Below are positions 49,912 to 60,952 of a stretch of DNA of 64,000 nucleotides, piece by piece. The notes beneath the pieces are model-generated. The model was not told the origin of the DNA, did not search any database, and saw only the letters and a program-made list of their open reading frames with translations. Source of the DNA: Strigamia acuminata. Taxonomy: Eukaryota; Arthropoda; Chilopoda; Geophilomorpha; Linotaeniidae. The stretch lies in assembly GCA_949358305.1 (NCBI GenBank), contig OX442315.1, forward strand, positions 20,238,427 through 20,302,426, given 5' to 3'. The translations under genes and the position numbers were made by a program. Numbering within the stretch: position 1 is the first letter of the stretch; every line of letters starts with the position of its first letter.

Positions 49912-50831
49912 GCGATGTCTTTAAATTCTTAATTATTTTATATGATTTTTTTTTTAAGTTACCGTACCGTGGCTTTCTTTTATTCTTTTCTTTTCTTTTT
50001 TTTAATAAGAAAGCATAGGCACAATGTTTATCAATTATTTTATAGTTTGTATTATTTTTAAACGTTAGTGTAAATTCTATCTACCTCAAGCTAATGAATT
50101 ATGTTCTAAAATGTTTGAATTAGGATTGTAAGGTTTTCAAAAATTGTAATTTAACATTCCGTTTAAGTTGGTGTCTCGGTGATTTAATTTAGCACATGAA
50201 ATTCGCAAAAAATATTTACTCTTTTATCATTTTCATTTTGTATTTGTATGAGTTTTGGTGTGCAATAGAAATAGATGGTTTGCGCAACCTTTACATATCT
50301 AATAGAATAAGCTGCAACATTTACTTATACAAGCCGTTATCTTTTGCTTAATGGAGGTTGCGCAATCTATTTACTAAGGCTACATAAAATACTGTTGACC
50401 AGTAACTGCAAGCTAAAATGTTATATCTTTAAAAGAATTAGCCAGATTTGTTTTTGTCTCGTCATTAAAAAATTATTTTATTTCTGAAATGTTTAAATTC
50501 ATTCAATAACCATTGAAGTACCGCACTGTGAACTATACCACTAGTTTGGCAAAAACTTCCTCAACGTCTTAAACAAGTCAATTTGTATTAATATTGTAAT
50601 ATTTGTATGAAAAAATAATTTGGAATAAAATTTATTTATACCGTGAATAGGATTTGTTAGAAGTATATTTTCAGACGATAGATGTCGCGGTGAATCGGGT
50701 TTTAGATGTGTTCCCCTGTCATCAAGCGCTACCGTCCTCATGGGTGAATCGATCAAAATCGGTCCACGACCGGTTGTTATGAAAGCTGTTGCCGGCTCAA
50801 ATGATTGAAGAATTGTTAAATCCTCTATAGT
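49912..50831. other. PDK-FASTK intergenic region
   Basis: PDK 3' region followed by AT-rich spacer and the presumed promoter of the next gene. No gene, RNA or repeat was recognised. Confidence 0.5.
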
Positions 50832-53800
50832 ATGAATATGATGAATCTCGTAAAGATTGCAAAGTATGGCCGATGGACATCCACCAAATTATGCGAAAAA
50901 TGGTTTTCAACCACACCTCATAAACAAGTTACACGACCAGCCTTTTTTCAAATTAATAAATCATCCACGGCCGGTAAATCATCGAGTGAAATATCAACTG
51001 CTGACACTGACAGTATTTTCTCAGATTCATCCGATGTGATAACGAAGGAAATAATTAACATCTGTAAAACTGCACCTGTCAATGGGTTAAATGCCCTTGT
51101 ACAAGTTATCCGGTCCAATAAGTTCAACATGGACGTTCATCACGCGTGTCAATTCATTATCGCGTCATACAACTTAAAAACACACTGTCGTCAAGATCAG
51201 CAATTTTTTCAGCTACTAGAACACGACGAAATTGTGCAAGAGACCTTCGAATGTTTATTAAACTTGATAAATTCGAAGAAAGAGAATGTTTGTGATGAAA
51301 CTTTGGCACGTGTTCTACACTGTGCACGTGCCTTCAAATTTGGCACGAGTCAACAAACATTGGAATGTATTTCTGATGAATATTTTCGACGATTACCGAC
51401 GGAAAATTTGAATTCATTACACTACGTGAGCGCCTACGTGAGGAGTAATGATTTCAGTTATTTAAATCGTCAACTGCGGGTCTTGCACAACATGATCCAG
51501 TTATTGCCTCAGTGCCACTTTCCTGATCAATTGAACTCGATTGCCATTTGTATGAATAACCTAAGAAATGTAGTGAGTGATCCGGTGCTTTCGCAATTTT
51601 ACCGAAAGGTAATTGCGATAAATGAGAAGGAGCATTATTTGTCAGCGGATGTCGTGATCACGTGTTTGAGAACTGCTCTTTTACCATCTTGTTTATTGAA
51701 CGAACAAAAGAAAGTTGTGAATTTATTACTGAAGAAAACGACGGCGCTAATCGACGAATTAAACCTAAAACAATTATCAACACTGAAAGCAAATATTAAA
51801 TTCGTTCAGCACGATGTAGGGAAATTAGAAACGTTGATTTCGTGTCGTGCTCATGAATTAATTGCTAATGTTTCTCATCCTTTAGATAAATTTGAACTTT
51901 TGTATTGCCTAAACTCGAGCGAAATGCATCAATTTGGATCTACAAAAGACATTTTGAGGGCGAGTTATCCCCATTTGCATCTGCCTTATAATGTTGGGAA
52001 ATTATTCACAATTTTGAACAGTTTGAAGAGTCTCGATCCGGAGTTTATCAATAGGTTTCTATCCGACTCAAAAACCTTCGTGAAAAAGCACGATTTGGAT
52101 TTTTTGCTTAAGTTTACCAAAGGATACGTGAAATTCTTGCTGAGTACGAACAATATGTATCGACACGAGAGTTTTGAGGAGGAAATGCGGACAATTCTTC
52201 TGGATTTATTAAATGACAGTTGGGGCTTATTTGATCGCCACGTTTGTGCTGTAGGAACATTTTTTATTTTGACCAAGAACAGTAGTTTACCGGATTTAGT
52301 TGTTGAGCGAATTTTAGCGCATTGTCATCATTTTCAGTCTGATGATATTTTAACCATGTCCAAGTGCCTCAAATGGACACTTTTAAACGATAGGAATTTC
52401 TCGGAAAAGAGATCACAGTTACGTAATATTCGAAATTGTTTTAATAAACACGTTAATGTTCATCTGGAAAACGTTAATTCGTTGCTTCAACTAACTAAAC
52501 TAACGGCTGGACTGCTTCATCGCAACAAACCTGCGCCAATGAATTTGCTGCACGAAGCTATGGATAGACACCACAATTTTCTCAATGATTTTTCTTCACG
52601 AATTTCTATTGAAATTTGCCGAAATATTATTGCAGGACGGTACTACGCGCCTGATATTCTAGACAAAATGGTTGAAAATGTTTTAAGAAGTCACGACGAT
52701 TCGATGTTGGGTATAGCGATGACACTTAGCGCGTGCAGTAGAGTCGGTTACTTTCCGCAGTCCGGAGATGCTTTTATGGAGCATTGTACAAAGTCGTTAG
52801 AAAAGTAATCTTTAATTAATCGTTCAAACTGATGATATTGACACTCTTTTTTATGTTTAGGCAATACAAAAATATGCAAGGAGTGCATTTGTTGCAAGCT
52901 TCTATCGCTTTGAACTTGTACGATCGTTTTCCGACATTTTTAATAAATTACATTTTCAGTGAGGAATTTCTAAATGTTTTGGAACGAGATATTGAAGGTC
53001 AGTAGCAATTTTAACTTGGCTTTAATAGGTTTAATTTAAAAAAAAATTTTTTTTATAGGATTGGTTCATTTTGACGATGCAATTAATGCGAGATTTTTTT
53101 TCATGTTGGTCAATAGAATTGTATGTTTGGAATATCCAGAATTTGGAATTCCGTGGTTTCATGAAAAGTATTGTCAAGAACGTAAATTTTATGGTAGATA
53201 ACTTATTTATTTTCTACATTTTTTTACTGGGTTTTAAATCGAATTCTTTTATTCTAACTAAACAGTTAAAAAGAGCAACCCCTTTTTCAAAGAGGTAGAA
53301 AAAAATTTGTGCCAATTGCTTGGCGGAAGTTTCTTTTACGAAAAAGACTCTCCCACGCCATATTTTTATTATTTGTGTGCGTAGGTATTTAATATTCATG
53401 CAAAAGTCTACCAAATAATATTTTATTCTTCTCTTTTTTCAGCGTTTGAATGTATTATGGATTCAAATGGTCATCCTGTGAAGTACGTACCTTACAACGT
53501 AAGCCATTTTGATGAAAATGATGCTAACAAATTTGAAAGGCAAGTTATAGACTTTTGGCACAAAAAACGAATGTTTTGTTAGTCGTGCAGTGAAGCAATT
53601 CTTGTATTATTTCACTCAGCACAAATTCCAACTTTTACAAGCTAAATCTCTTGTGTAGAATTGCGGTCAATGTTTTAACAGAGAAAGATTACTGCTCGAA
53701 CGTTAATCAGTTGTTGGGACATTATTATTTAAGCCGACGACACTTGGAAATGATGGAATATAAAATAGTTGAGGTATTAGTGAGAGATTTAACTGTTTTT

Positions 53801-53918
53801 ATTTTTTTAAATCTTAATCTTTATTTTTTCTTAGATTCCTTACTTTCAATGGCAGAATTCTACCGATCAAGTACGCAAAACCTTGTTGAGTAATAAAATC
53901 TTCGGAAAATATAAGTGA
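50832..53918 (+). CDS. FAST kinase domain-containing protein (FASTKD-like)
   Basis: Predicted mitochondrial RNA-processing or RNA-stability factor. Exons: 50832-52804, 52861-52997, 53059-53193, 53266-53376, 53443-53539, 53659-53773, 53835-53918; 883 residues. The N-terminus is basic and Trp/Ser-rich (YGRWTSTKLCEKWFSTT), as expected of a mitochondrial presequence. A long helical FAST region follows. The C-terminal RAP domain shows RRHLEMMEYKIVEIPYFQW and KTLLSNKIFG, where relatives have the same E(I/V)P-W core. The large first exon with small 3' exons is unusual for this window. The frame across exons 5-6 requires a GC donor. I cannot assign it to FASTKD1, 2, 3 or 5 by eye. Confidence 0.82.
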
Positions 53919-54101
53919 GGAAAATAAAACTGAATCAGATATTTATTTATTTACTGTTAAAAATGAATACATAGTTTCTGAAATATTTGAAAATAAAAAA
54001 GCAGTTTGTTTTATCATACTTTTATTCGTGTTATCACATTTTTTTTGTTATTAACTCTTATCTACCGTATATATTATTTTTATATCGAAATACGTGCCAA
54101 T

Positions 54102-55768
54102 ATGGCGGTAATGATTGGATTTTTTCTTCGGTTTGGTTTTTCTACGTTAATCTTCGCAATTGTTCTACTACATGTGTTTAGTGCACCTTGTAAAGACGAT
54201 TTTTGCACTAATGAAAAATGTAAAAATATTAGTGGTAGTTGTGATTTAATAATAGAAAATGCTACCAAGTGTGGCTGCTGTCCCATTTGTATTAATTTTA
54301 CCGGTAAGTTAGTTACATTAAACAACAACCGTAGACAATTAAAATTAATAATTGAAAAAAAAATTAATTTAGAAAAGGACTCTCATTGCTATTCAGTGAT
54401 GAAAGAAATTGGGTTATCAGCTGAGCTTTGTGGACCGCAGCTGGAGTGTGTAAAGAACACTTGTCAAAGACGTACGCAATCATTGTAGCTTTTATTATTA
54501 TTATTTCGGATGTAATATTTTATATGGATTTAAAATAGACAAGGAAAAAACATGCTTAAAAAAGCTAACCGAATATGAAACACAATCACTTAATGGATTC
54601 TTGCACATTTCTAAAACCAAACCTCATTGTGAGAATGATGGACCATTTTTTCGTAAACAGTGTCGACCCGGATCATGGTAAAATAAAAATAACTAATGGA
54701 TTTTTTGATTTATTTATTATTATTATTATTATTACTTTTTGTTTACGAAGGTGTTATTGTGTAGACTACGAGGGCGAAAGAATATTCGGTGAAAGTAATG
54801 CTCAGGAAAATGAGGATATTGGCTGCGGTACGTGAAAAACAAATTTAAATTCAATTAAAACATTAATGAGGTAAAATATTCTTGCAGCCTGCTCCAGAAA
54901 GTTTCATGAAATGAAGAGTTTATTAGATACCAGTGGCACTACTTGGGCGTCCAGTCTTAATTTTGTAGACTTCTTTTTCCGGTGTTTACCAAATGGAGAC
55001 TTTGATCCTATGCAATGTGTTGGCGACAAGTGTTTTTGTTTAAGTAAAGACTTAAAAATGGATTCGAATCGAATAGTGTCTAAACAAAACTTTAGGGACT
55101 TGCACTGTTGTAAGATATTTCTATTTCTTTTTTAAAATTAAAATTAATTTTATAATTGGAATGTTTTATTTATTTTTAATTTTATAGACGATCCTTCGTT
55201 TCATTCAGAAACCTTTTTGCGGGAATGTGAAAGAGACCTTCGAGATACGAAAATGTACCGTGACGGAGCATTGAAGTTAAACAAGACTCTTGTAAGTCTT
55301 GATATTCCGAATTGCGATTTAGATGGCACTTATGCTCCAAAACAGTGCCGTGAAAATAAGTATAGTTTCAATAGGCGCATCTGAAAATCTAAAAGATTTA
55401 ATGAAATATTTCTCGCAATTAGTTGCTTCTGTGCACATAAAGAAGGAAATAGAATCGAAAACTACGAAACTTCAAGATACACCAGAGCTGCTGATCAAAT
55501 GAAATGTGGTGAGATGTAGCTTTCTTTTATGCGTTGAGTTTATACAAATCAATAATTTGGATTTTTTTTAATCTAAGAGTGTGCTCGCGAGTCCAAATTT
55601 CTGAAAACACATGGCATAGCTAAACAAGTGGTTTGTAGCCAATCAGGCGACTACCGGCCTGTCCAGTGTCTCGGTGGAGTTTGCTACTGCGTTGACGCAA
55701 AGGGAGATCAAACAGGAATTGAATTTGATAGAAAAGATGAACATGTTCATGATTGCAATAAACCATAA
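54102..55768 (+). CDS. secreted thyroglobulin type-1 domain protein
   Basis: Predicted extracellular protein of 395 residues. Exons: 54102-54303, 54373-54471, 54539-54677, 54751-54827, 54888-55109, 55188-55359, 55423-55508, 55578-55768. A signal peptide ends near VLLHVFSA. A Cys-rich domain with KCGCCPIC, resembling an IGFBP-type module, follows. Four thyroglobulin type-1-like repeats come next: one canonical (HCENDGPFFRKQC, then CYCVD), one with RCLPNGDFDPMQC and CFC, one with NCDLDGTYAPKQC and CFC, and a last with SGDYRPVQC and CYCVD. Such repeats often inhibit cysteine or aspartic proteases. Introns fall inside the repeats. The start at 54102 is preferred over an in-frame ATG at 54006 because the signal peptide follows directly. 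Confidence 0.82.
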
Positions 55769-56118
55769 TTGTATAAAAATTGTACATCTCTCATCTTCTC
55801 TCCTCGCTCTATACACTTTAACGTATGGAAAAAAACTAGTAGTTAATTTTTTTCGTAATGATCTGCAATGACATTTCTATTTCCTGTAAAACTTTGCCAA
55901 TAATTCGTGGCTAAATGAAAGAACTAATAAGGATGTAGGTAGCAATAAAGAAATGAACCAATTGCAGACTCACCAATAGAGTGATATTTGCAGGAAGTAC
56001 GCGTCTTCTTTCTTAATTTCAGTATAAAACCCCAATTGTGCGTAAATGTGTCATTTTGTCATTTAATACTCGAACACGTGCATCAGTCACAGCTGCTAAG
56101 AATCGACAGTTTGCGCTA
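55769..56118. promoter_or_regulatory. spacer with TATA promoter of the small secreted gene
   Basis: TATAAAA at 56023-56029 lies about 95 bases before the accepted start codon. Transcription starting about 30 bases downstream would exclude the upstream in-frame ATG at 56038. The rest is spacer and the 3' end of the thyroglobulin-domain gene (AATAAA near 55944). Confidence 0.55.
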
Positions 56119-56454
56119 ATGGGTAAAGTTACCTTTCTTGTACTTGCAATCTTGCTGCTCATAGTTGTTGCCACTATGGCCCGAAGGAACCCTGGAATGG
56201 GCATGGGCATGGGCAGAAAATCGGCTGGTCAGTCCATTTCTGTAAGGCGCGGATCGCACAATCAAAACACTGACCAGGGTTACCTTGGAAACACGCGAGC
56301 AGGTGGAAACGGGAGCAAGGGCAGAAACAGGGACGGCAATGGCAGTCGTCGGAAATCTAGGAGAAGGTCGACGACGCCACAGAGTGCCGGAGATGATAAT
56401 GAAGGAGGATCGGTATTGACGCCCACCCAGAGTTTCGACCAAATTGGATCTTAA
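56119..56454 (+). CDS. small secreted Gly/Arg/Ser-rich basic protein
   Basis: An intronless frame of 111 residues. A clear signal peptide (MGKVTFLVLAILLLIVV) is followed by a GMGMGMG run and a low-complexity basic region (RRKSRRRS), ending in an acidic/Ser tail. No domain is recognised. It has a TATA box upstream and AATAAA at 56498-56503, so it looks like a complete short gene. It resembles secreted peptide or cuticle-associated proteins only in general style; function unknown. Confidence 0.6.
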   Translation: MGKVTFLVLAILLLIVVATMARRNPGMGMGMGRKSAGQSISVRRGSHNQNTDQGYLGNTRAGGNGSKGRNRDGNGSRRKSRRRSTTPQSAGDDNEGGSVLTPTQSFDQIGS

Positions 56455-56503
56455 ATTTGCGAAGTAAGTTGTTGCTGACTTTGTTACGTTTAAGTGCAAT
56501 AAA

Positions 56504-56888
56504 CTAATTGTGCCATCTTGTTGTTACAAGATGATTTTACTTCACGGATTGATGAAAAGTACAAACGGATTATGTATATGAACCAAGAAGGACTTCTATT
56601 TATTCGAAAACGGATCATTTTTTATTGCAAGTAGGCCTGTCGCCAACCCGAGAAGAATATTATGTCTTATGTAAAATGTCAACAAAATGTATTAGCGGTA
56701 CCGTATATTTTATTATTTGTAAAATTGTCGACAACTAATAAAAATGTAAAATGTAAAACTTTGCAATTAACACAATTGTTTAATTACTTTGTAATTTTTT
56801 GTTTTGGATGTTTGTTTCAATATTTTAATAAAAATTTGTAAAGGTTTCTAATTTTGTTTTAGAAAATAAACAATTGAGGCGACGATGT
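56504..56888. other. AT-rich spacer
   Basis: No gene was recognised between the small secreted gene and the inverted-repeat element. Confidence 0.5.
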
Positions 56889-57955
56889 TTTAAAGGGGCC
56901 TCTATAATACGCGCGATATTCTTATGCGCGACATCGCGATTATGCATACAAACAGTATGAATAATCGCGACGTCGCACACAGGAATAAGTTTTGTAAGCC
57001 TTAGCGCAACGTTGCAAAGTGGAATAACTTTGTAAAGAAACGACTTATTCTTATGTGCGACGTGGCGATTGTGCAAACAAAAAGTATGCATAATCGCGAG
57101 GGCGCATATTTTAATAAGTTTTGTTATGCATGCACAACTTAAATCACATGCGCGAAGTCGCGATTATGCATACTGTATGTATATAGATATCGCGACGGTG
57201 CACATTTGTGTATCATTTTATTTACTTACCCACGAACTACCACAAAAACGTTTAAAATTAGTTTTTATTCTTTAGGAATTTATATTCTTCCCCATTGGTC
57301 GAATCGACAGTGTAACGTTGATCATACGTGTTGCGTTTGTAGTTGACAACTCTGCCTATGATTGATTTGATACTCTAAAGTCTTGATTTAGGCCTTAAAA
57401 TTATTAATGCCTTCTTTGAGGAGGCTTAAAGGAAGAATGCACACACTGTGGATTTCGGATTGCAACTGGATTTTATTCCAAAGGTTGTCAAGAGAAGAAT
57501 CTTGACAACCATTTAATTGTTTGTGTAATGAAAATAATAGATTTGTTAAGAATAAACAATGGTTGCTACTTGATCACCATTCAAGTACGTAACAATACGT
57601 ACGTAACCCACTCCAAACGTTATACACTACTATTTGGGTATATAAACCTCTCGTAATCATGATAAACACAATCATATTGTATATAAACAACAGCCTTACT
57701 CGGAACTTTCTCAGTTGCTTAACCAGAACTTATCAAACCATGAATTGGTTTCATAATTTTTCAGCTCGAGTTAAATCTGGTTAAGCAACTGAGAAAGTTC
57801 TCACAGAAGGTTTCCCGTTTTCATGTTATCCTTGGTTGTAATCGGAATGTTGAAGTTTGGTAAGTCTATAAAAGCTATGTGCGACGTCGCGCTTACTCAT
57901 AATTGAAAAAATCGCAACAATGAATTAGTCGCGCGTATTACGGATCCCCTTTTAA
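56889..57955. mobile_element. ~1.07 kb non-autonomous terminal-inverted-repeat element
   Basis: The ends are imperfect inverted repeats of about 27 bases (56889-56916 and 57929-57955), sharing AAAGGGG and TAATACGCGCGA. Inside are four related palindromes built on TGCGCGAC, TCGCGATTATGCATAC and its complement (about 56925-56979, 57054-57108, 57149-57204, 57877-57930) and a 24-base-arm hairpin at 57703-57800. No transposase frame was seen. The class is not identified; flanking duplication is not obvious. Confidence 0.6.
57703..57800. repeat. hairpin with 24-bp perfect arms
   Basis: GAACTTTCTCAGTTGC onward at 57703-57726 is the exact complement of 57777-57800, with a 50-base loop. It lies inside the ~1.07 kb inverted-repeat element. 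Confidence 0.85.
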
Positions 57956-58194
57956 GGCTTCTGCCTGAACCCAGAGACATTCGACTGTTATTTATGAAAT
58001 TCAATTTAAACAAACACTTACTTTTTCCGTATAAGTCTACGTATATATAAATGAATATTTAAGCGAAAAACTTAATTGTTAAAATTCAGTTTTGCGACGT
58101 ATCTATTATAGGACTGTTGTCAGGCCGTTCGTCGTGGGAAACTGCGTACAGGTGAGGATATTATGTAAGGTTCATAAAGGTTTATTTCAAGTTC

Positions 58195-58350
58195 ATTTCA
58201 TGACAAAGGAAACGGAAATGGAAAGGGGCGTCTCAAACGGGGGTGCAAGGGGTGCACAGCACACGGGCGGGCGGACCTCGGGGGCTGTGTAGAGACTCAT
58301 GTGCCGCCCCTTACACCCGGGCGGCAGGGTCGAACCAGGGGAGGGGTGAG
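58195..58350. other. GC-rich island of unknown origin
   Basis: A strongly GC-rich block inside AT-rich DNA, with GGGCGG repeats and no recognised gene. Composition suggests an inserted repeat fragment; I could not name its family. Confidence 0.35.
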
Positions 58351-58426
58351 TACTTTTGGTGTCCCTATTTAAACTCCTTTTTGGGGTGAAATTGCACCAA
58401 TGGGGTGTGCGGTACAGTATGTCTAA

Positions 58427-58490
58427 ATAAAATACTTTATGCTTGTACTGCAACTGCAAGTGCAAGGTGTACAAGCATAAAGTATTTTAT
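58427..58490. repeat. hairpin with 22-bp perfect arms
   Basis: 58427-58448 and 58469-58490 are exact complements (ATAAAATACTTTATGC onward), with a 20-base loop. The length and tight loop would form a stable RNA stem if transcribed. Confidence 0.9.
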
Positions 58491-58689
58491 CTCATTGATG
58501 CAGGTATCATGATACACTTTTGAATGTAAACTTACCGGTACTTCTTGATGACATTTTCAAAAAAGGTGTAAAATGTATTCTACTATGACGTACCGGTAAT
58601 ATTACTCTTTGATGGTGTAGATGGTATTTCCCGCCCTATGAAGTAACATTACAACTTGATGTAGATAAACAGGTGTCAAAAAAATAAAA

Positions 58690-58942
58690 ATAGTGTTCTA
58701 AAAGAAACACTATACTCTTTCCACACTCAAAAAACACCTCTCAAAGCTTGGCTCCCATTGGCCACCAATCAACTGCAGTTCTGAGGATTAGTACATCAGT
58801 GATATGGTGGCCAATGGGAGCCAAGCTTTGAGAGGTGTTTTTTGAGTGTGGAAAGAGTATAGCTTCATTCTAAAAATCGTATTTGAAGTGTGTTTGTGTT
58901 TAACACGTATAATACGACTTTTGGAATGCAGCTATAGTGTTT
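58690..58942. mobile_element. nested foldback element with 58-bp perfect inverted repeat
   Basis: 58710-58767 and 58805-58862 are perfect complements (58 of 58) around a 37-base loop. Next to them sits an imperfect 23-base pair, 58861-58883 with 58911-58933. The outer motif AAACACTATA at 58705-58714 is answered by TATAGTGTTT at 58933-58942. There is no coding capacity, so this is a MITE-like foldback unit. Confidence 0.75.
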
Positions 58943-59628
58943 AAATTTTGATTTGTTGAAAGCCACCGTCTTATTTTGTTCTTGCAATCTTTATGATAAC
59001 TTACAGTATGTAGTCAATTTTTTTTTACCCACACTCAGATTCGAAATCAGGTCCATCCATGTGTAAGTAAAAATGAATAGTTAATCCAAAAATAATCGCA
59101 TTTTAGATGTGGATGTAAATTATATACTTGGATTGAATGTATTAGGATATCTTTTAGATGTTTTAGATGTGCTTTGTAGTTATGACAGTTATAAAGGAAC
59201 CGTAGTGTTTAATAAATAGAGACAGAATAAGTGACATGGCAAGATAAACAGGCTTACTTGTGACCAGATGTCCAAAAAAACAAATAAATGCTTTGGGCTA
59301 TAACTGTAGTATTGGTCAACATCAACACTAAATGTTTTATTCGATTCTTCCAGCTGTTCAATACTTTTATTTCAGTATGTATTGAGAAGAAAAATGCTAC
59401 CGGTACTGGTACTGTAAGGTAACTTTTATTTTACAGTTGAACATCTTTAAGAGCCACAAAAGTAAGTTCCTGTAAGCATATTTCCGTAACCTTTGTCATT
59501 AATAACTAGTTTTCAGTTATCACAGCACGAAATACCAACTGACACGCGTTTGCCGAACAGATTTATTTCGAAAGTTTAAGTGTAAGTTTTTAAATGTTTC
59601 CAGGAAATAGCTCCGGAATTGAATCGAT
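58943..59628. other. upstream region of secreted repeat gene 1
   Basis: No gene. The last ~120 bases (from about 59507) are similar to 61738-61850 in front of the paralogous gene: both contain CAGTTATCACAGCAC, GAAAGTTTAAGTGT and CCAGGAAATAGCT in order. Confidence 0.6.
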
Positions 59629-59635
59629 TATAAAA
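59629..59635 (+). promoter_or_regulatory. TATA box of secreted repeat gene 1
   Basis: TATAAAA 43 bases before the start codon, with AGC following. The same TATAAAAGC sits at the same place in front of the downstream paralogue. Confidence 0.65.
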
Positions 59636-59677
59636 GCTCGTAGAAGGCTGTAGAAAATTTATTAATCATTCGAAAAC

Positions 59678-60952
59678 ATGCATAATTATAAATTAGCATT
59701 TCTACTGTTCCTTGTGTGTGTACTTGCAATTGTTGCAGCAAAAAAAGAAGGATCCCGAGGTGGAGGATCGTCAAGAAGTAACTATGGCAGACCCGTAACA
59801 TCCTATGCTAATCCTAGGCGTCCCGTTTATTACACCACATCCCGCCCGCGATACTACACTACAATCCGACCAAAATACACCGCATACCAACCAAGATATA
59901 CCACATCCCGACCGAGATACAACACGTACCGACCAGCATACAACACGTACCGACCAGCATACAACACATACCGACCAAATTCGTACAACACACCACGTCC
60001 TGTATACCATACACCCTACATAAACAACAATTATCCAAGTTATCCATCAGGAAATACGATCACGTATCCAGGAGGTCGAGATTATATAGCTGTTCGACCA
60101 ATTTCATCTTCTGGTCAATATGGCTCAAACGGTATGATATCACAAAGCATTTTTTTCTCTTGCATACAAAAATACTGATGATTGTAATAAATTATAACAT
60201 TTTGCTAACATTTGCAGCAAGGTCATTTTAAGACCTTCCCAGGTTTACGATTCCTAGGTCATACAGTAATCAGACTTTGAAAAAATTTAGCCTCTGAATT
60301 TTTTGTTTTAAAACCGGCATTGTCACCTTTTTCTCCAGAATGCCATATTCGGCACTAGGGGTACGCGAAGGGCATGCAAGCACGACCCATCCGTGGATCA
60401 AATTTCTGTTTGAATTTTAAGTCATGTCAGTGCAACATTACAGTGACCGGCGTTAATGGTGTGGTTAATGTGGTCATCAATATAATCAGCCCAATGGGCC
60501 AGTCAGATGCCCCTGACTTGTGAGTGTAATTTGATAATTTAGATTTTCGAGTTTTCATTTTGGAATCAGTACATTTATTTTGTTAGCTCTTGAAATCTAC
60601 ATCAGTCCTAGGCATACCTAGGCATTGGATAAAATAAGGGGCCGTCCATAAATTACATAACGCTCCAAGGGGGGGGGGGGGGGAGGGGGTTTCAGATTTT
60701 GTTACGGCCTTGTTACAGAGGGGGGAGGGGGTCTAAAATGCCCAAAATTAGCGTTACGTAATTTATGGACGGCCCCTAACCCTGATTTTGTAGGATCCAA
60801 ATTAAAAATTAAGGCAAATGTAATAACAACTAACGAACATGAATAATTTTCTATTTCGAGTTGCTCTATTTATTATTTTCTTGTTTATCGTTTTCTTAAA
60901 GATGGGCGGAATACACATTATTATTCATAATCACCACCTCGACGAAATGTGA
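59678..60952 (+). CDS. secreted Arg/Pro/Tyr-repeat protein 1
   Basis: Predicted secreted protein of 174 residues, exons 59678-60131, 60794-60813 and 60902-60952. A signal peptide (LAFLLFLVCVLAIVAA) is followed by a basic Gly/Ser stretch and degenerate 10-residue repeats such as YNTYRPAYNT, then NYPSYPSGNTITYPGG. The exon structure is inferred from the neighbouring paralogue: same phase-1 join after exon 1 and the same 20-base exon 2. Here exon 2 is followed by a GC donor (GCAAAT). Exon 3 ends early at HHLDEM although homologous sequence continues (WLLP-type bases near 60978-61010). Intron 1 holds a MITE. The last exon may therefore be decaying. Function unknown; the composition suggests a cuticle, matrix or adhesive protein. 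Confidence 0.6.
60638..60777. mobile_element. MITE with GGGGCCGTCCATAAATTAC-type ends
   Basis: About 28-base inverted termini (60638-60665 and 60750-60777; GGGGCCGTCCATAAATTAC and its complement) enclose a G-rich core with a run of about 17 G at 60669-60685. I recognise this terminus as a repeat widespread in animal genomes. It sits in intron 1 of secreted repeat gene 1 and is absent from the paralogue's intron. Confidence 0.75.

Noticed and set aside
58325-58337. tRNA B-box-like GGTTCGACCC on the minus strand
   Set aside because: The flanks do not form a T-arm stem or an acceptor stem, and no A box lies at proper spacing.
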